In this document: positions 37,283-45,559 of the stretch, in pieces
How the letters are laid out: each line of letters starts with the position of its first letter
Numbering within the stretch: position 1 is the stretch's first letter
Assembly: GCF_030811535.1 (NCBI RefSeq)
Contig: NZ_JAUSQX010000001.1
Coordinates: 1,364,001 to 1,428,000 of the forward strand
Source of the DNA: Trueperella bonasi
GTDB lineage: Bacteria; Actinomycetota; Actinomycetes; Actinomycetales; Actinomycetaceae
Direction of reading: 5' to 3'
Length of the DNA: 64,000 nucleotides
Notes under the pieces: model-generated
What the model saw: the letters and a program-made list of their open reading frames with translations, nothing else
Databases searched by the model: none
Told to the model about the DNA's origin: nothing
Made by a program: the position numbers and the translations under genes

Positions 37283-37867
37283 ATGGATCAGGCTATCGTC
37301 ATTGTTATTATCGTCGCCGCGCTACTGGTTCTTTATCCGATCTATGTCTACAACAAGCTCAACCGGCGCAAGCTATCTGCCGAGCGCGCGTGGTCGGCCG
37401 TGGACGCGTATCTCCAGCAGCGATTTGATGAGCTTAACTCGCTGTTTGAACAGTTGCTCACCGCTTTTGATGTTGAGTCGAAGGTGTTTACGGAGGTCTC
37501 GCGACTCCGGGCGGGAATCACTAAGGCGCAAGAGAGCGGTGAACGTCAAGACGCAATCCAGGCTTATCAGCAGGCCAACGGCTTTATGCTCGGGTTCCGG
37601 CAGGAAGCCTACCCCGAGATGAAATCGATGGACCAGTCGATATTCACGGCTTCGCGCACATCGCACATTGAAACTGAGATCAACGCTGCGCGCCGGGTCT
37701 ACAACTCGAATGTTATGAGCTACAACGTTCTGTTGAAGAACTTCCCGAGCAACATCGTTTCCCGGATGTTCAGCCATGAGCCGCTTCCCATGTTCGAAGC
37801 CGAGCAGCAGGCCCGTAGCCGCCCTGCTATGCCGTCAGCCAATTATGTGAGACGCAAGTACGAATAG
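37283..37867 (+). CDS. lemA: LemA family protein
   Basis: A 194-residue protein with an N-terminal membrane helix (about 3-22) and the LemA helical bundle: YNKLNRRKLSAERAWSAVDAYLQQR, LRAGITKAQ, ETEINAARRVYNSNVMSYN and FPSNIVSRMF. LemA proteins face outside and have no agreed function. AGGAG lies 6 nt before the ATG. It is third in a run of closely spaced genes that also includes a DUF3137-like protein. Confidence 0.88.
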   Translation: MDQAIVIVIIVAALLVLYPIYVYNKLNRRKLSAERAWSAVDAYLQQRFDELNSLFEQLLTAFDVESKVFTEVSRLRAGITKAQESGERQDAIQAYQQANGFMLGFRQEAYPEMKSMDQSIFTASRTSHIETEINAARRVYNSNVMSYNVLLKNFPSNIVSRMFSHEPLPMFEAEQQARSRPAMPSANYVRRKYE

Positions 37868-37919
37868 ATCCCTAACTCAGCGGGGATTGATAATACCCAA
37901 GGAGGCCCGTAAGTCGTAA

Positions 37920-37989
37920 GGGGATCGGTAAGCCACCAAAAACTGGAAATTCTTGGCTTTCGGATCCCCGGTGGCGAAAGGGATCCCCT
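37920..37989 (+). repeat. Overlapping inverted repeats downstream of lemA
   Basis: The segment 37920-37935 can pair with 37954-37969 (14 of 16 positions) around an 18-nt loop. Alternatively 37962-37968 (GGATCCC) can pair with 37980-37986 (GGGATCC), and 37919-37926 (AGGGGATC) with 37982-37989 (GATCCCCT). These pairings exclude each other, as in attenuators or riboswitches. No known riboswitch consensus is recognised. It could also be a plain terminator for the lemA operon, though no T-run follows. Confidence 0.4.
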
Positions 37990-37996
37990 GCGCGTG

Positions 37997-38031
37997 TACA
38001 ATCACTTTGGTGCATAAGAACGATGTGCACC
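37997..38031 (+). promoter_or_regulatory. Promoter and leader hairpin of the TM2-domain gene
   Basis: TACAAT (37997-38002) is a near-perfect -10 element. The predicted transcript would begin about 38009 with GGTGCA, which can pair with TGCACC (38026-38031). A weak or absent -35 is noted. The Shine-Dalgarno AAGGAG follows at 38045-38050. Confidence 0.5.
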
Positions 38032-38055
38032 TCATCCGAATACGAAGGAGCTAAA

Positions 38056-38430
38056 TTGTCTGCATTCGAACCTAATCCACAAGTTTCTGGCTATGACACT
38101 CCGGCGGTGCTACCACCGGTGAACCAACAAGCTCAATCTGCTGGGCATTACGGAAACCAGTACAATCCGAACTATGACCCCCGCTACAAGGTGATGAATA
38201 AGCATCTTTTCGTATGGCTAGGCGCTTGGTTTGCAGGCGCGTTCGGCGTTGATCGCTTTATGCGTGGCCAAGTCGGAATGGGTCTCTTCAAGCTCCTTAT
38301 CGGATCATGGATCACACTAGGAATCTGGCCACTAGTCGACTGGATTATCGCCATGGTGAAGGCATACGGTCAAGCATACGGTCACGGGGACGATATCGTT
38401 TTTGCTGCAAACGGTGCATACATCCGCTAG
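38056..38430 (+). CDS. TM2-domain membrane protein
   Basis: A 124-residue protein with a Pro/Gln/Asn-rich N-terminus of about 50 residues and a C-terminal TM2 domain: two helices with FVWLGAWFAGAFGVDRFMRG and LFKLLIGSWITLGIWPLVDWI. The start is TTG at 38056, 5 nt after AAGGAG; an in-frame ATG at 38023 lies in the leader hairpin and is less likely. TM2 proteins are small membrane proteins of unclear role. It may be linked to the LemA cassette, but has its own promoter. Confidence 0.75.
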   Translation: MSAFEPNPQVSGYDTPAVLPPVNQQAQSAGHYGNQYNPNYDPRYKVMNKHLFVWLGAWFAGAFGVDRFMRGQVGMGLFKLLIGSWITLGIWPLVDWIIAMVKAYGQAYGHGDDIVFAANGAYIR

Positions 38431-38441
38431 CTGACCGTTGT

Positions 38442-38467
38442 GGGCATAGCGGTACGCCGCTACGCCC
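38442..38467. terminator. Possible bidirectional hairpin between TM2 and rsgA genes
   Basis: GGGC-A-TAGCGG and CCGCTA-C-GCCC pair around a 4-nt loop in the 29-bp gap between two convergent stops, reaching into the rsgA end. No T-run follows on either side, so termination is only suggested by position. Confidence 0.35.
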
Positions 38468-39479
38468 AGTGTGGCTCCATTGACGTGCGCGAATGCAGGA
38501 GCCTGCGGAAGGATTCCACACGCGCCTCGAGCCGCTCGTCGTCGGCCTCATCGAAAGCGCAGTCAAGCGCTCCGGCCTCGTGCGGGCAACCACGGGGGCA
38601 CTCTTCGGCCACTTCCTGCAGATCCGAAAAACCGCGGAGCAGATCTTCGGGTTCTACGTGCGCCAAACCAAACGTGCGCACACCCGGCGTATCAATGACC
38701 ACGCCGCCGCCTTCTAACGCAAACGCCATTGCCGAAGTCGAGGTGTGCCGCCCACGGCCCGTCACCTCATTAACGCCGCCGGTCTCGCGTTCGGCTTCGG
38801 GAACGAGCTCGTTAATTAACGTCGATTTACCGACCCCTGAATGGCCGACGAGCACCGACACGTGCCCCTGGAGCGCTGCGGCTATATCCGCCACGTCAGC
38901 TTCGCCGGCCTCTTCACTAATCGCCGAGGTGTAGATCTCCAGCTCGAGTGGTTCATACAGGGCGAGCAGATCATCTGGATCGGCAAGATCGTTCTTCGTG
39001 AGCAGCAAGATAGGTTTCATACCCGCGTCATAGGCGGCCACCAGAATGCGGTCGATCATTCCCGGCCTAGGTTCGGGCTGAGCCACCGCCGTGACGATCA
39101 CGAGCTGATCGGCGTTTGCTACTATCACCCGTTCAGTACCTGCCGCTTCACTCTCCTCCGCCGTCCGGCGCAGAGCGGTGCTGCGTTCATCGACTTCGAC
39201 TATCCGGCCCAAAGTATCCTTGCGCCCCGATAGGTCCCCAGTCATTGCAACAATATCGCCGACGACGATCGAACCGTGCGGCAACTCCCTCGCCTTTACG
39301 GCGATAACCCGCGTGCCGTCGTCGACCATCGTGACGTGATAGCGCCCTCGATCTACCCGGTATACCTGCGCGCGGGGTGCATTCGAATAGTCCGGCCTAC
39401 GCTTTGTGCGCGGGCGCGAACCTTTACCTGGCCGGACGCGAACCCGCGGATCGTCGGTGCCAATATCGCGTCTAGACAC
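38460..39479 (-). CDS. rsgA: Ribosome small-subunit-dependent GTPase A
   Basis: A circularly permuted GTPase (339 aa) that checks maturing 30S subunits. An OB-fold (about 30-95) is followed by the permuted motifs TKNDL (G4), GHSGVGKSTLINEL (G1) and DTPGVRTFG (G3), then a zinc-binding C-terminal region with ECPRGCPHEAGALDC. The chosen GTG at 39479 overlaps the aroA end by 8 nt and has GGTGG upstream; a longer frame up to 39569 lies within aroA and is rejected. The basic N-terminal 25 residues fit the family in actinobacteria. Confidence 0.93.
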   Translation of the reverse strand: MSRRDIGTDDPRVRVRPGKGSRPRTKRRPDYSNAPRAQVYRVDRGRYHVTMVDDGTRVIAVKARELPHGSIVVGDIVAMTGDLSGRKDTLGRIVEVDERSTALRRTAEESEAAGTERVIVANADQLVIVTAVAQPEPRPGMIDRILVAAYDAGMKPILLLTKNDLADPDDLLALYEPLELEIYTSAISEEAGEADVADIAAALQGHVSVLVGHSGVGKSTLINELVPEAERETGGVNEVTGRGRHTSTSAMAFALEGGGVVIDTPGVRTFGLAHVEPEDLLRGFSDLQEVAEECPRGCPHEAGALDCAFDEADDERLEARVESFRRLLHSRTSMEPHWA

Positions 39480-40758
39480 CGCCACCACCAAATGCCCGCT
39501 CCCACATCTGGGCAAACCCGGGCAAGGTCTTAGAAGTTGTTTCGACATTGACCACTTCGGTGCCAGCAAGCCGCAACCCGAGAATGGCTCCGAAGGTGGC
39601 CATCCGGTGGTCTTCGTAAGATTCGATCACAGCAGGGCGCAGCTCACCTCCGCCTTCAATCACGAGGTTGTCGCCGTCTTCCCAAGCCTCGACTCCCATC
39701 TTGCCCAGTTCCGCGACGAGCGCGGCCAGCCGGTTAGTTTCGTGCCCGCGAAGGTGGCCGATATTTCTCAGGTGCGAGGTACCCTGCGCAAAGGCCGCGA
39801 CGGCCGCAACCGTGGGAACCAGTTCGCCCACGTCCTTCATATCGGCGTTATACGGCTCGATAACATCAGGCCCGACGACGGTTAGCAGACCATCTTCCAG
39901 CGTGATACGCGCGCCCATCGCGGCGAAAATTTCGCGATAGGAATCGCCCGGCTGAGTCGTCACGCTCGGCCAGCGCGGAATCGAAACCTGCCCGCCGGTT
40001 ACCATCGCCGCTGCAAGAAAAGCTCCCGCATTTGAGAGGTCGGGTTCGATCGTAACATCGGGCAACTGAGGAGTACCCGGCGAAACGATCCACCGATTCG
40101 GCGATTCTTCCGGCATCGCGACGATGTCTATCCCCGCCTCACGCAACACCCGAACGGTCATATCCACATGCGGCTGGGAGGGTAGGCTAGCGCCGACGTG
40201 GCGCAAATCGAGTCCACGAGTCATGCGCGGAGCTGCGAGCAAGAGTGCGGAGACGAATTGCGAGGACGCAGATGCGTCGATCTGCAGCGCGCCGCCTTCG
40301 ATTGTGCCGGTACCGTGCACGGTGATGGGTAAAACGGGGGAGCCAGCGTGCTCTGAGGCCTCCACTTTAACCCCGAGTTCGCGCAGGCCGCCCACGATCG
40401 CGTCCATCGGGCGCACGCGAGCCGCCTGGTCGCCGTCGAGTCGAACGGGATCATTCGCGAATGCAGCCAGGGGCGGAATAAAACGCATCACAGTGCCCGC
40501 GAGCCCGCACTCGACTTCACCGCCGCGGATCGGCCCAGGATGGACTGTCCACGATTCGGGATCACGTTCGATCCTCGCACCGAGAGTTTCGAGCGCGCCG
40601 GCCATAAGCTCGGTATCGCGCGCTACAAGAGGATGATGAAGGGTTACTGGATCGCTCCCAAGTGCCGCGAGCACGACGTACCTATTGGTGAGCGATTTCG
40701 AACCGGGAATGTTAACCGTTGCTTCAACAGGCCCGGAATGGGGTGCGGTCCAGATCAC
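39472..40758 (-). CDS. aroA: 3-phosphoshikimate 1-carboxyvinyltransferase (EPSP synthase)
   Basis: The sixth enzyme of the shikimate pathway (428 aa), joining PEP and shikimate-3-phosphate. Seen: the PEP/shikimate motif GSKSLTNRYVVLAAL at about 19-33, GLAGTVMRFIPPLA (about 84-97), and the C-terminal DHRMATFGAILGLR. GTG start in a GTGA overlap with the upstream DoxX-like gene. Order aroA-rsgA on one strand is common in actinobacteria. Confidence 0.95.
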   Translation of the reverse strand: MIWTAPHSGPVEATVNIPGSKSLTNRYVVLAALGSDPVTLHHPLVARDTELMAGALETLGARIERDPESWTVHPGPIRGGEVECGLAGTVMRFIPPLAAFANDPVRLDGDQAARVRPMDAIVGGLRELGVKVEASEHAGSPVLPITVHGTGTIEGGALQIDASASSQFVSALLLAAPRMTRGLDLRHVGASLPSQPHVDMTVRVLREAGIDIVAMPEESPNRWIVSPGTPQLPDVTIEPDLSNAGAFLAAAMVTGGQVSIPRWPSVTTQPGDSYREIFAAMGARITLEDGLLTVVGPDVIEPYNADMKDVGELVPTVAAVAAFAQGTSHLRNIGHLRGHETNRLAALVAELGKMGVEAWEDGDNLVIEGGGELRPAVIESYEDHRMATFGAILGLRLAGTEVVNVETTSKTLPGFAQMWERAFGGGGV

Positions 40759-41258
40759 CGACCGTCCCCAATGTTCAACCGGCCGGCAGCAGAATCCAGC
40801 TGGTCGGATGCGGCATCGCGCGCATCTTTGGCGAGCCTTTGTGCGCGCCAGGCGAGCGAAGGCTTTCCGCCACGATCCTGGGTGGCAATCAGGGCGCCGC
40901 CAACGAGCCCGGCAGCAGAAATGAGCGAGCTGATCGACTCGCGCCGTTCCTTGCCGCTGTGCTCCCAGAACGGGTTACGCGCCAGCGAAATTGGTAGTTG
41001 TAGTGCGCCGAGTAGGAGCGCGGAGCTGCGGGGAAGTTTGCCGCGGGCGAGCGTCAAACCCGCAACCGTAAAGACTGCGCCGGTGGCGCGGGTGATGAAA
41101 TCGACAGAGCTTTGGCTGGGGCGCTGAATGCCAAGGGATTCAACGACGTCGAGCGCGCGGTTCGCGGCTTCACGATGGCTTTCAGGTTTTGTCAGGGCGT
41201 CGATGCCACTGGCAATGAATGGGGCTGCTAGTAGTGGGCGGGCGAGTGTGGAAATCAT
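40755..41258 (-). CDS. DoxX family membrane protein
   Basis: A 167-residue membrane protein with about four hydrophobic segments: LARPLLAAPFIASGIDALTK, FITRATGAVFTVAGLTLARG, SSALLLGALQLPISLARNPF and SSLISAAGLVGGALIATQDR. The pattern and start region match the DoxX/SURF4-like family of actinobacteria. The ATG at 41258 has GGAGA 6 nt upstream; four more in-frame codons exist upstream. It overlaps aroA by 4 nt. The C-terminal 30 residues are soluble and Ala/Asp-rich. Confidence 0.7.
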   Translation of the reverse strand: MISTLARPLLAAPFIASGIDALTKPESHREAANRALDVVESLGIQRPSQSSVDFITRATGAVFTVAGLTLARGKLPRSSALLLGALQLPISLARNPFWEHSGKERRESISSLISAAGLVGGALIATQDRGGKPSLAWRAQRLAKDARDAASDQLDSAAGRLNIGDGR

Positions 41259-41282
41259 TTGTTTCTCCAATCGTCGGTGGCA

Positions 41283-43379
41283 CTAGTCTACTGAAAAGAT
41301 CGACGCCGGCACGCGGGTGAACCAGATTCCGGCAGTCTCGCGTTCCCACAGCATGGCAATATCGCCACCCGGCAGCGCGGCAAGCGACTGATAGCCGTGG
41401 TGGCGGGGATTAATGGCCCGACCAAGCCAGGCTCCCTCCGGGTTTTCGGCCCGGTAGACGGTGCCGCATCCCCGATATGGAAGCATGCGGGAGGCGTTCG
41501 CAAACACGAGCGCACCGTCGGTTGCGAGCGTTGCGGCGGGCTGGCAGAAAATCTCCCGCAGTTGGGGATCTTCGGTGACTTCGCTCCAGGTCTGCCCGGC
41601 GTCGTCGGAGTGCGTGCGCAGCACCCGGGGATGTTGGGAACGCGAGAACATGTGCAGGCGCTTGTCGACTTCCACGATCGCCGATTCGGTCATGGTGAGA
41701 TGCGGATCGGTAAAGGTGCGCACGTCGATTGCCTCGCCGTCGACTTCCCGGCCTTCGTTCGGAGCGGGGCCACGGAACCAGGTCGCGCCGTCGTCGTCGG
41801 ACATCAAGGTTGCTGCCGAATGTTGCAAGCCATCCGCGGTGGAGAAATAGCACGGAATGATCAGCCGGCCGGCATCCTCGCCATGTTCGAGCCGAATGCC
41901 GTTACCCGGCCCGATACCTAGGAAGGTCATCCAGGGCTCCTTCACGTGGTCGGTAATCAGCCGCATCTGTGACCAGCTTGCACCTTCGTCATCCGATGTC
42001 CACACCGCGATATGCGCCGTTTTGACGGCCATCAGCTCGGCGTCGATGAGCACGTTTCCCGCGGGTGCGCCAACGGTTGTGAGGGAGCCATCGGGGCAGA
42101 CGGTCCAAGGGGTGTGCTTGCCGTTGTGATCGACGACGCCGGTCGGTTCGGTTGGCCAACCACCCGGAACGAAAAATTCGGTGCCATGTGCGTCTTCAAG
42201 GATCAACCCCCGCTTGTCCATTCCTGGGCCCGGGCGGGCGTTAAGTAGGCCGGTGTGCGCGGCGTAAAAGTCGGCGAGCACGTGGATGCGGCCGGTTTGA
42301 TCTTCGACTGCCGCGGCGTCCGTCACCGCCACGCCATCTACGCCCTCGCCTGGGAAAGTCGCGATCGTTTGAACGGGCTCCCACGAGCGGCCTTCATCGA
42401 AGGAACGGCGTAGGACGAGATCGGTGGCATTGGGTGCATCGTTGGGCAGGTCGCGGCGGCGATCTGCGAAGGCGAGAAGCGTGCCGGAACTTGTGTAGGT
42501 GAGTGCGGGAATTCGATGGAATACACCCGAAGGATAGGAATCAAATACGGGAATTTGCGACAGTGCAGGGCGCCGAGCCAACAGGGCAATTTGCTGGTCG
42601 TTTAAGGGGCCGTGAATCCCGCCCTCGCCCACCTCGCCCATCAGGCGGTGGCCGGTGAGATCCTGGCCGATCGTGAACTGTGAAAACCTTGGCAGGCTTC
42701 CGGGCAGGTGTTCTTCCAGCCAGCCGTCCACCCAGATCTGGATCGCGCCACCGGTCAAGGCCAAAGCCAGATGATGCCAACGGCCATCCGACCAGTTCCC
42801 TGCGGCGAACGCGGCGGTATTTCCGCAGGTCAGCTCTATTCCACGCTCACCGGCAATGCGGGCCTCCAAGGTGGTGTGCCCCGCGTTTCCGGCCGCGATG
42901 ACCGAGCCGTATTGCCCCGGCCCGCGCACGCGGAACCTGGCATGAATGACGAGTTCGGGAAGCGAGCCGAGCGCGCGGGCGTCGTCATCAGATAGGCGCA
43001 TTGAAGCAAAGGCAACCTTTGGCACCGGGGGAGCGGTCAGATCGCGAACGAAAACTGCCAGTTCGTCGGGGCTGAGCTCGCCGGGAACGTCCACCGCTTT
43101 CAATTCGCCAACGGCAGCCTGGGGAGCTCCATCAAGCGGGGCTAGCGCAGACCACACCTCGTAGCCATCTAGGAAAACCCGTGTGTATTCGCCCTTATGC
43201 GCGGTACTCGTATGTACGCCAACAGTGTGCTGGCCAAACACTCGCGCATCTTCGATGTCATAGTCAAAGGGCGCCCCGGCGTTCCCGTGAAGGCGAAGCT
43301 TGCCATCGCGCACAGAAAGTTCCCACGAACGGCCTCGAAGAATTGGCCCCTGACGAACTATGCCCGACCACATCCACAT
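41283..43379 (-). CDS. Sialidase (GH33-type) without signal peptide
   Basis: A 698-residue exo-sialidase that releases terminal sialic acid. The first 275 residues form a lectin-like part (LamG/CBM40-like, with GNWSDGRWHHLALALTGG at about 195-212). The six-bladed propeller begins with the FRIP-type motif HRIP (Arg289), then Asp306 in FADRR, four Asp-boxes (326-333, 462-469, 527-534, 591-598), a likely Glu565, Arg580, and Tyr663 in HGYQSL as nucleophile. The N-terminus shows no signal peptide and there is no sortase motif or membrane helix, so it should be cytoplasmic. Last gene of the leftward arm, 3 bp after the esterase gene. Confidence 0.88.
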   Translation of the reverse strand: MWMWSGIVRQGPILRGRSWELSVRDGKLRLHGNAGAPFDYDIEDARVFGQHTVGVHTSTAHKGEYTRVFLDGYEVWSALAPLDGAPQAAVGELKAVDVPGELSPDELAVFVRDLTAPPVPKVAFASMRLSDDDARALGSLPELVIHARFRVRGPGQYGSVIAAGNAGHTTLEARIAGERGIELTCGNTAAFAAGNWSDGRWHHLALALTGGAIQIWVDGWLEEHLPGSLPRFSQFTIGQDLTGHRLMGEVGEGGIHGPLNDQQIALLARRPALSQIPVFDSYPSGVFHRIPALTYTSSGTLLAFADRRRDLPNDAPNATDLVLRRSFDEGRSWEPVQTIATFPGEGVDGVAVTDAAAVEDQTGRIHVLADFYAAHTGLLNARPGPGMDKRGLILEDAHGTEFFVPGGWPTEPTGVVDHNGKHTPWTVCPDGSLTTVGAPAGNVLIDAELMAVKTAHIAVWTSDDEGASWSQMRLITDHVKEPWMTFLGIGPGNGIRLEHGEDAGRLIIPCYFSTADGLQHSAATLMSDDDGATWFRGPAPNEGREVDGEAIDVRTFTDPHLTMTESAIVEVDKRLHMFSRSQHPRVLRTHSDDAGQTWSEVTEDPQLREIFCQPAATLATDGALVFANASRMLPYRGCGTVYRAENPEGAWLGRAINPRHHGYQSLAALPGGDIAMLWERETAGIWFTRVPASIFSVD

Positions 43380-43382
43380 GAG

Positions 43383-44768
43383 CTATTGCCTGACTTCCAT
43401 AAAGTTTTCGATGAGCGACTTGACCTGCTCCCATACCTGCGTGCCCGGCGTCGACAAGCCGCCGTGATAGGTGCCGGCCAGCATGTGGAGCGCAGCGTTG
43501 AAGCCGACGTCAACAAGGTCGGTGGTCCAGATGATCCCCTCATCGCGTAGGGAATCTGCGGCCGCAACTACGGTGAGCACGCGAACGCCGCAGCCCGGGT
43601 GGTCAACGAGCCGGGGAAGTTCGCCCGGATGCGTATCTGCAAGGTAGGCGCGCCAAGCGTGGTATGCCTTCACTCGGTTCCACATCTGGGCCTGGTGATG
43701 GATGCGCATCGATCGGCCGGACATCGACGGGTCAAGGAATGGTTCCAACATGATGAGCCCCATGGGAGCTTCTCCGCGTTCGAGCATCATGACTGCCGTG
43801 GTTTCGGCGAGCCCGCCACCGGCCGAATCGCCAAGGATGAATAGTGGAAGATCGAGGGCTCCCAGAGCCGCCAGGCAGTCGTTCGCGGCGGCAGGAAAGG
43901 GATGTTCGGGCGCAAGGCGGTAATCCGGGCTTGCGACGACGGCGTTTAGCCGTGCGGCAAGCTCCGAGTTACGTTGGTCATCGGCCTGCGCACTGCCAGC
44001 CATGAATCCGCCACCGTGAATTGCGAGAAGCGCCCGTTCGGCTTTTCCAGGCGGATGCCACACGCGAACGCTCACGGCGCCGATTTCGACGACCTGAAGG
44101 CGCGTTCCCGGCGAGATGACTGCGGGCCGGGCGTTTGCCGCCGCGCGCTCGCGAGTGCCGATTGGATCCCACTGCGGATAATAGGCTTCGGCAAGTGCGG
44201 GTTGGAGCTGAGGGTCGATATAAAAGCTGGCAGTTTGGCTCGGTTGCGGGCCGATTTCGGCGGCTTTGTCTGGTTCGCGCACATGTGATTCCGGATCGAA
44301 TGGGGGATGGATGCGGTGCAGGAAATCCACGACGGAGGCCCGATTCGCGTCTGTTTGATCAGCCCACGTGGTATCAAGCTCGAGCGCCGGCACTGAGCTA
44401 GGGAGTTCTTGTAGCGGGGCGGCCCCGCCGATCATGCCCGCAAATAAATCTGGCCGGCTTCGGGCTAGTTGGTAGAGATGCCCGCCAGTTTCGGCATGTT
44501 CGATCGCTACGGCTCTGCCGTGTTCGTGAACCAGCGTTTCGAGAGTATCTTCGAGCCGGCGGGCCACTTGTGCACCACCTTTGGCAGACGGTAGCCCAAC
44601 GCCGACGAGGAGGTAGCGATCTGCAAGGCTTCCTGCCAGGTTGGAAAACGGTTGAGTGAAATTGGCCCGCGCTGAGCTGTTGGCAGCTCCCGTGGCACAC
44701 ATGACGACGAGCGGCCCGCAACCGGCGCGAAAGTACGGCAGAGACGAGCACGGGCGAGTTTTAAACAT
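43383..44768 (-). CDS. Two-part alpha/beta-hydrolase, candidate sialate O-acetylesterase
   Basis: A 461-residue protein made of two hydrolase-like halves. The C-terminal half (about 225-461) is an HSL-type esterase with the oxyanion motif HGGGF (251-255), nucleophile Ser315 in GDSAGG, Asp405 and His435. The N-terminal half (about 1-215) looks like an alpha/beta-hydrolase that has lost its nucleophile: the elbow region reads IEHAETGGH. No signal peptide. Placed between nanR and the sialidase, it could remove O-acetyl groups from sialic acid, but this is inferred only from position. It overlaps the nanR stop (TAATG). Confidence 0.65.
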   Translation of the reverse strand: MFKTRPCSSLPYFRAGCGPLVVMCATGAANSSARANFTQPFSNLAGSLADRYLLVGVGLPSAKGGAQVARRLEDTLETLVHEHGRAVAIEHAETGGHLYQLARSRPDLFAGMIGGAAPLQELPSSVPALELDTTWADQTDANRASVVDFLHRIHPPFDPESHVREPDKAAEIGPQPSQTASFYIDPQLQPALAEAYYPQWDPIGTRERAAANARPAVISPGTRLQVVEIGAVSVRVWHPPGKAERALLAIHGGGFMAGSAQADDQRNSELAARLNAVVASPDYRLAPEHPFPAAANDCLAALGALDLPLFILGDSAGGGLAETTAVMMLERGEAPMGLIMLEPFLDPSMSGRSMRIHHQAQMWNRVKAYHAWRAYLADTHPGELPRLVDHPGCGVRVLTVVAAADSLRDEGIIWTTDLVDVGFNAALHMLAGTYHGGLSTPGTQVWEQVKSLIENFMEVRQ

Positions 44769-45484
44769 TAGGGTTCCATATCCAGCAAACTTGCAAGCGG
44801 TTCGTAGTGGGCAATGACTGCCTCGCGGTAGGCTTCCACGTCACCATCTTGAGCGGTAATAAGCATCTGTTCGTGCGCCCGGGCGGTTGAAAGTAGGCTT
44901 TCTGCCGAGTTTTCGTCGAGTTCAGGGATGAAAGTTTGGTGTATCAGCCACATGGCGGCGTTGATTTGGCTGAGCAACTCGTTGTCGAGGTGGGAGACGA
45001 GCCCCGCGTGGAACGCGATGTCTTCGTCCATGAATTTTTCTGCGCAGGAAGCTTTTTCAACCATGGCTTCGACCAGTTTCTCCAGCTCAGGATTTGACGT
45101 TCCCTTCATCGCGGCAACCAGATTCTCGGCAATGCCAAGATCTATGTACCGGCGCATGGAGACCACTTGACGCAGTGATTCAGTACCCGATTCCCGATCG
45201 AGAGCGAAGCGAAGTACGAGCGTTTCAATCAGGGGCGCCACCGACATCGACCCGACGAAAGATCCGCGACCTTGGTGCACGCGCACGATGTCAAGAGCCT
45301 CAAGCTTACGCAGCGCCTCGCGCACCGAAGAACGCGAAACTTGCAGGTCCTCGCACAGGGTTGCTTCAGTGGGCAGAGGATCGCCCGGTTTGAGCGAGTG
45401 ATTCAAGATGTATGCCTTGATCGCATCCATCGTCGCTGAGGAGCGATTGGCGCCGGCAAGCGGCTCGTGAGCACGAACCGACAT
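44768..45484 (-). CDS. nanR: FadR/GntR-family regulator, probable sialic-acid repressor
   Basis: A 238-residue regulator with an N-terminal winged helix (about 18-85: LKPGDPLPTEATLCEDLQVS, RSSVREALRKLEALDIVRV) and an all-helical FCD effector domain with the metal-binding type segments DIAFHAGLVSHLDN and ARAHEQM. It sits between the two arms of the nan/sia island, so it likely senses a sialic-acid metabolite. A TNGTNNNACNA operator lies in the divergent promoter. The start is uncertain: an ATG at 45538 adds 18 residues and has TAACAT 7 nt upstream (leaderless), while 45484 has no Shine-Dalgarno sequence. Confidence 0.82.
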   Translation of the reverse strand: MSVRAHEPLAGANRSSATMDAIKAYILNHSLKPGDPLPTEATLCEDLQVSRSSVREALRKLEALDIVRVHQGRGSFVGSMSVAPLIETLVLRFALDRESGTESLRQVVSMRRYIDLGIAENLVAAMKGTSNPELEKLVEAMVEKASCAEKFMDEDIAFHAGLVSHLDNELLSQINAAMWLIHQTFIPELDENSAESLLSTARAHEQMLITAQDGDVEAYREAVIAHYEPLASLLDMEP

Positions 45485-45514
45485 CGTTGTCGGAGAAAAC
45501 TTGTTCAAAAGCAC

Positions 45515-45543
45515 TTGCGCTGACTTGTCTGACAACATATGGT
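45515..45543 (+). promoter_or_regulatory. Promoter of the sialic-acid transport arm with FadR-type operator
   Basis: TTGCGC (45515-45520) and TATGGT (45538-45543) are spaced by exactly 17 bp. In that spacer lies TTGTCTGACAA (45525-45535), a perfect inverted repeat matching the FadR-subfamily operator TNGTNNNACNA. A regulator bound there would block RNA polymerase. The same site overlaps the possible 5' end of nanR, so it could also control the leftward arm. Confidence 0.65.
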
Positions 45544-45559
45544 TTATGTTACCCGAAAC

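Noticed and set aside
37868-38055. Cyclic-di-AMP (ydaO) riboswitch upstream of the TM2 gene
   Set aside because: The hairpins are suggestive, but the conserved ydaO core sequences are missing.
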